The notes below the pieces were generated by a model. That model was not told the DNA's origin. It saw only the letters and a program-made list of their open reading frames with translations, and ran no database searches. The position numbers were made by a program, and so were the translations under genes. DNA of 64,000 bases from assembly GCF_007565055.1 (NCBI RefSeq), contig NC_044557.1:73666595-73730594 (forward strand), read 5' to 3'. The DNA is from Rhinopithecus roxellana (taxonomy: Eukaryota; Chordata; Mammalia; Primates; Cercopithecidae). Shown piece after piece: positions 59,940-64,000 of this stretch; positions within the stretch are counted from its first letter, which is position 1; each line of letters begins with the position of its first letter.

Positions 59940-59968
59940 AATCTGAGATGACAATCTCATCTCAGATT
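59940..59968. repeat. Perfect hairpin, 12-bp arms, 5-nt loop
   Basis: AATCTGAGATGA (59940-59951), loop CAATC, TCATCTCAGATT (59957-59968). Confidence 0.95.
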
Positions 59969-60170
59969 TTTCACACTGAGTTGCTGTCTTTTAGATTCAC
60001 AGTCATCCCAGGAATCCTAGACTGTCCTATATTTCTGGATCTGCCAAACTCTGGTCAATATTCTAAGAAAAGTTTTCTTGACCTTGGAATGATCTTTTGT
60101 AATAAGTCCAAACTTTTTCTCTGCCTACCCCTCCTTCCCACTCAAAACTGCCACTACTAAGAGCATGACT

Positions 60171-60221
60171 CCCCTCAACCCCAGGCACCAGTTGAGGGTT
60201 GAGGGGTTCCCTTAACTGGTG
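60171..60221. repeat. Two overlapping inverted repeats
   Basis: CCCCTCAACCC (60171-60181) pairs with GGGTTGAGGGG (60196-60206). CACCAGTTGAGGG (60186-60198) pairs with CCCTTAACTGGTG (60209-60221), with one mismatch. The two pairings exclude each other. Confidence 0.85.
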
Positions 60222-60801
60222 GATGCTTATTCACTGTTTCCTGGATGAATAAAGCATAAAGTGTGGGGAAGTCAACAACAGAACAGAACAAACTTATTTT
60301 CAAGAAGATAAATTAGAGAATGCAAAAAAGCTACAGACTAATGTAGCTTAGTTAACCAAACTCTCTAATACTATTGAAAATAGCAATTCTTTACTCAGAA
60401 AATTCTAAAGGGAATACTTAATTTGACAGAACTCCTAATAAAGACATTGTAGCCATATCCAGAGCCTTCCAGCAAGTGACACTCAGCAAACATTTGGGAC
60501 AGTTGAGAGAATTCAACAAAGCCCATACCTTTGTCTCTTGTACACCATTTCCTAGTACATTCACCTCAGATCATTGTTAATCTTACTTAGCAGAAAACGT
60601 ATAAACACTTACTAGGTAGTAAAATCAAATATCTTGGTATAAATGTGGCATTTCATTCATTTGGGCAGTATCTATTCGGTGTTCTAGTAAGTAGGAAGGC
60701 TACAAGAAATAACATGCTATGCCTTCCCTCAAAGAGTTTTCAGGATATTTGGGGAAAGAATGGAAACAGACCATTTCAATACAACATGATCACTCTCTCA
60801 G

Positions 60802-60845
60802 GGAGAGAGAGACAGAGACAGAGAGAGGGGGAGAGAGAGAGAGAA
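60802..60845. repeat. (GA)n microsatellite
   Basis: GAGAGAGAGACAGAGACAGA and following GA/GGGGGA blocks. Confidence 0.93.
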
Positions 60846-62174
60846 AGCATGAGGTTGCTAGCAATATAGAGGCCTTAAGCCTTGTTCAGGAGGGCTACCT
60901 AGAAGGGCAGTCGAAGAAAACTGGGAGAGGACCACTGAAGGCCTAGGGGCTACAGAAAAAGTTCACACTAACAGCTAGAAAGGAAATAGTCACAATTTTA
61001 AAGAATTGCAGGTAAGAGATCCCTGACAAGGTAGTCCTCAAAGTAATACATGAAAGCCCCTTCATGAGGAACATTTGCCATGTCCAGAGAGCATTGATAC
61101 TTGATTGTACAGCACCAGGTAACAGAGCACTTTTATACTCCCCTCGTTTCCAACCATGGTGGAGTGAAAAACTTCTGTTCCTGGGATAGGGAGGGGGAAA
61201 GAGACCCAACATGGGCCATTTCATGCTAAGACTTAAAAATCAGTCTTCCTAAAGCAAATCCAGTTTACTGTTCATTCCATGATACTTCCTTTCTGTTAGA
61301 AAACTAAATTCCAAAAACTGCAATTTCAGCATTTATGGAACAAATTCCTACATTTGGGTTCTGGAAGAGATACAAAAATATTCTTCACATCGGAACATTG
61401 TAAAAGCCATAAAATTGTCCACCATCTGTATTCTTTTCTTACCTAACGGTTTAATTCAGCCCACTGGAGTTTTTTTGTCAAGATTTTTTCTGTCGGTTTT
61501 TAATAAGGAAATTTTCTAATACAAGTTATATGGCAGTAAAAGGAATTTCTAAAAATTGTTTCTTAGCCACAGACTTTGTTAAAAAGTTCCTGATTTAACT
61601 GCTTTAGGCTTCTGGTTGTCTGCTTTTTAAGAACTTTCTAGAATTATCATAATACATAATTGCTTATTCCAGATAAATTACAATTTAATTACTACTTTTA
61701 AAAATGCTTGGATTATTGGAATCCATGGGCAATATGGCTTCCCATATCCCTTATTCATATGCTAAGCAACTTTTATTTTTGCTTTTAAATTTTTTTGCAT
61801 TTAAATAATATTTCTTTGAACATTCCTGTCTTAGAAATTAATGTTTAAATTCTTAAAATATTTTCTATTGTAAGAAGTGGCTATCTAGCTCTTGAACAAG
61901 TAATAAAAATCCTTTGGTGTGTGAATGCTCTTCTATCTAAGAACTGAAATGTTGGTGAAGTAAATATGTTGTTCCAATTTTGGTCAAAGTAAGAAACAGA
62001 GAATAAGAAGTTAATAAAAATAGCTTCTTATATTTCTCATGGTAAGATAAATGTTTATATCTTGTACAACTGTCTACTCTTTCCTAAATTCCATCACCAT
62101 CTGATCATTGCAATGACTTCTGGATGGTCCATCTGTTTTTACCTTTTATTCATTTATCCCCAAAAGTGCTATTT

Positions 62175-62430
62175 AAAGTACCCCTAGCACTAATAATAAC
62201 AATAATCAATAATAAAGGTTTATCACATGTTCACTACATGCCAGACACTATGCTGTGTGTTCTACATGGATGCTCTCCTTACAGCAATCCTATGAGGATA
62301 ACCTTATTCCCTTCTCCAAATGAGGAAACTTGAAATGTTGAAAGGTTAGGTTAAATTCCCAAGTTCACAGAGCTACTAATGCTAAAGCTGGGATTCAAAC
62401 ACAGACAATTTAACTCCAGAGCCCAAATTC
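62175..62430 (-). mobile_element. MIR
   Basis: Clear reverse MIR: CACTACATGCCAGACACTAT, CAATCCTATGAGGATAACCT, CCAAATGAGGAAACTTGAAA, AAAGCTGGGATTCAAACACA, TAACTCCAGAGCCCAAATTC. Confidence 0.88.
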
Positions 62431-62494
62431 CAACATTTAATTGCTTCCCATTTTTCCTTAAGCATGGGCAAGTGCTTCATTGGGAAGAGTTTTT

Positions 62495-62670
62495 AATCCA
62501 AATTCCTGTTCAAATTCTTGGTTTATACTTTACCACTTCTATGCCCTCAGGCAAGCTCTTAGTTTCCCTTATTCTCAGTTTCTTCAACTACAAAATGTGG
62601 AAAATGTGGTATTTGAAGACTGATGGTATCACATATATGACATGTAACACAGTGCCTAACAGGCAGTAAA
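62495..62670 (+). mobile_element. MIR
   Basis: Forward MIR: CTTTACCACTTCTATGCCCT, CAGGCAAGCTCTTAGTTTCC, AACACAGTGCCTAACAGGCA. It follows a reverse MIR closely, giving a tail-to-head pair. Confidence 0.7.
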
Positions 62671-62809
62671 ATGACACACTCTTGTTGTTTTTATTTCCAT
62701 AATGTGGGCTATATCATGTCAATCCCTGGCCCAGTAAACCACTGGGCTTCTTATTACCCTGTAACAGTGCCTGGCATGTAATAAGCACCATGTGAGTGCT
62801 AAGTGTTAG

Positions 62810-63070
62810 AATTATTGGCTGGGCACAGGGCCACCTAGAACAAACGCAATTTCCCAGCTTCACTTGTAGTGAGAGTGATCAACTTCTGTGCAGTGGGTTA
62901 CAAAAACAGATATTATCTTGTGGCATATTCTAGAAACTGACCTTAAAACAGCTATTATGCATCCTTTTGCCCTTTCTTCATCCTTTCCTGTTTTTCCTGC
63001 TACATGGAGCAATATGGCTCCTGAGACCTGGAGGATAAAGGCCAGTGCTTTTTACTGCTCCATAACTTGT
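62810..63070. repeat. Interspersed repeat, probably LTR class, unassigned
   Basis: CAATTTCCCAGCTTCACTTG and CCTTTCCTGTTTTTCCTGCT have the style of a common mammalian repeat; family not named. Confidence 0.35.
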
Positions 63071-63534
63071 ATTAGAAAATCTCCTTACTAAAAATCTACA
63101 GAAAAATCTTGACCAAAAAAAAAAAAAAAAAAAAAATTCCAGTAGATTGAATTAAACCTTTAGGTAAGAAAAGACTAAGATGGTGGACAATTTTATGGCT
63201 TTTACAATGTCCTTGTGTGAAGAATATTTTTATACCTCTTCCAGAACCCAGAGAGCTCAGCTGAAAGGAGTTTGGGTTCCTGACATTGTGGTGCCCTATA
63301 TCAGCCCTTGCTCCTTTAGGGTTTCATTGTTATTTGGTGGTTATCCTAATCCTAAAAGATACATCTCCCGCTTTCATGAGATATCTGAGACGGCAAAATT
63401 TGAAAGGAACAAGGGAACAGAGAGTTAATCCTTCCTAATGGGAAAGGCGGACAATGCCAAGGTTATAATACCCCATGCATCTTTGAGTTACTACCTACAC
63501 CCTCCCAAATGGAAATGCTTAAACTTTAATCTGA

Positions 63535-63861
63535 GGCCGGGCGCAGTGGCTCACGCCTGTAATCCCAGCACTTTGGGAGGCCAAGGCAGGCAGATCACGA
63601 GGTCAGGAGATCGAGACTATTGTGGCTAACACGGTGAAACCCCGTCTCTACTAAAAATACAAAAAGTTAGCCGGGCGTGGTGGCAGGCACCTGTAGTCCC
63701 AGCTACCCGGGAGGCTGAGGCAGGAAAATGGAGTGAACCTGGGAGATAGAGCTTGCAGTGAGTCGAGATCGTGCCACTGCACTCCAGCCTGGGCCACAGA
63801 GCGAGACTCCGCCTCAAAAAACATAACAAAACAAAAAACAAACAAATAAACAACAAAAAAA
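63535..63861 (+). mobile_element. AluY-type, full length
   Basis: GGCCGGGCGCAGTGGCTCAC start, GAGATCGAGACTATTGTGGC, and a GACTCCGCCTC end with an A-rich tail. Target duplication AAACTTTAATCTGA (63521-63534), with a close copy AACCTTTAATCTGA at 63862-63875. Young, CpG-rich. Confidence 0.95.
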
Positions 63862-63875
63862 AACCTTTAATCTGA

Positions 63876-64000
63876 ATCCATTATGTGTTGGGTTGGGGAA
63901 CTACTGAAACAGTGGGAGGGTCTTGACTGTTTCTAAGCTCATCAGTGGGCATTTTCCGCTTCCCCATGATGGTAGTAACTCCAAGGAGTGTTCAGTCTCC
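63876..64000. other. Right edge
   Basis: Unique-looking sequence; nothing recognised. Confidence 0.6.

Larger units (their letters stand above)
59686..63534. other. Downstream flank
   Basis: No gene found. Contains two hairpins (59940-59968, 60171-60221), a G-rich run (59825-59842), a GA microsatellite (60802-60845), MIRs (62175-62430 and 62495-62670) and a probable LTR-type repeat (62810-63070). Any longer PKHD1L1 3' UTR would run through here. From memory of primate maps the next gene should be EBAG9, beyond the window. Confidence 0.6.

Noticed and set aside
59443..64000. First exon of the next gene (EBAG9 expected downstream)
   Set aside because: No CpG island, promoter-like GC block or recognisable exon occurs before the window end. 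It is probably a few kb further on.

Overview
This is nuclear DNA of a primate. It is AT-rich and intron-dominated, and it carries full-length Alu elements (J, S and Y types) together with MIR, L2, L1M and LTR remnants. One protein-coding gene is visible. It is the 3' third of PKHD1L1 (fibrocystin-L, polycystic kidney and hepatic disease 1-like 1) on the + strand. I rebuilt 29 coding exons between 498 and 59442 from splice sites, reading-frame continuity and recognised protein sequence. The family protein is about 4,243 residues over 78 exons (from memory), so these should be roughly exons 50 to 78. No other gene, RNA gene or CRISPR array was found. Residue numbers below are local: residue 1 is the first whole codon (500-502) and the last residue is 1450.

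Layout of the protein. Exons 1-4 (498-9156) encode a glycosylation-rich linker. Exons 5-8 (11322-14922) encode the second G8 domain. Exons 9-19 (16800-35504) encode the parallel beta-helix (PbH1) region. Exons 20-23 (38678-44568) encode the conserved Cys-containing region shared with CEMIP/TMEM2-type proteins. Exon 24 (47437-47782) holds a dibasic furin-like motif. Exons 25-28 lead through a Ser-rich stalk to one transmembrane segment. The last exon supplies three residues and the stop at 59440-59442. A short 3' UTR with AATAAA at 59661 follows, and about 4.3 kb of downstream DNA contains only repeats.

The gene as read here is not intact. Exon 24 carries one extra base relative to the frame of both flanking exons, giving a TGA at 47538-47540. 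If real, the product would lose the furin-like site, the stalk and the membrane anchor. All other exons join in frame. The intron at 29851-35338 begins with GC instead of GT. This call is fixed by the frame.

The introns hold most of the remaining structure. There is an inverted repeat with arms of about 230 bp at 46113-46744, and a local direct duplication at 2226-2465 / 4187-4445. A degenerate ERVL-like element with paired LTR-like ends lies at about 30.8-34.5 kb. An MaLR-type LTR is inserted into a MIR at 45.48-45.84 kb. There are also several microsatellites. Details in the Alu elements, and differences from the human protein as I remember it, hint at a non-human catarrhine, but I could not test this.
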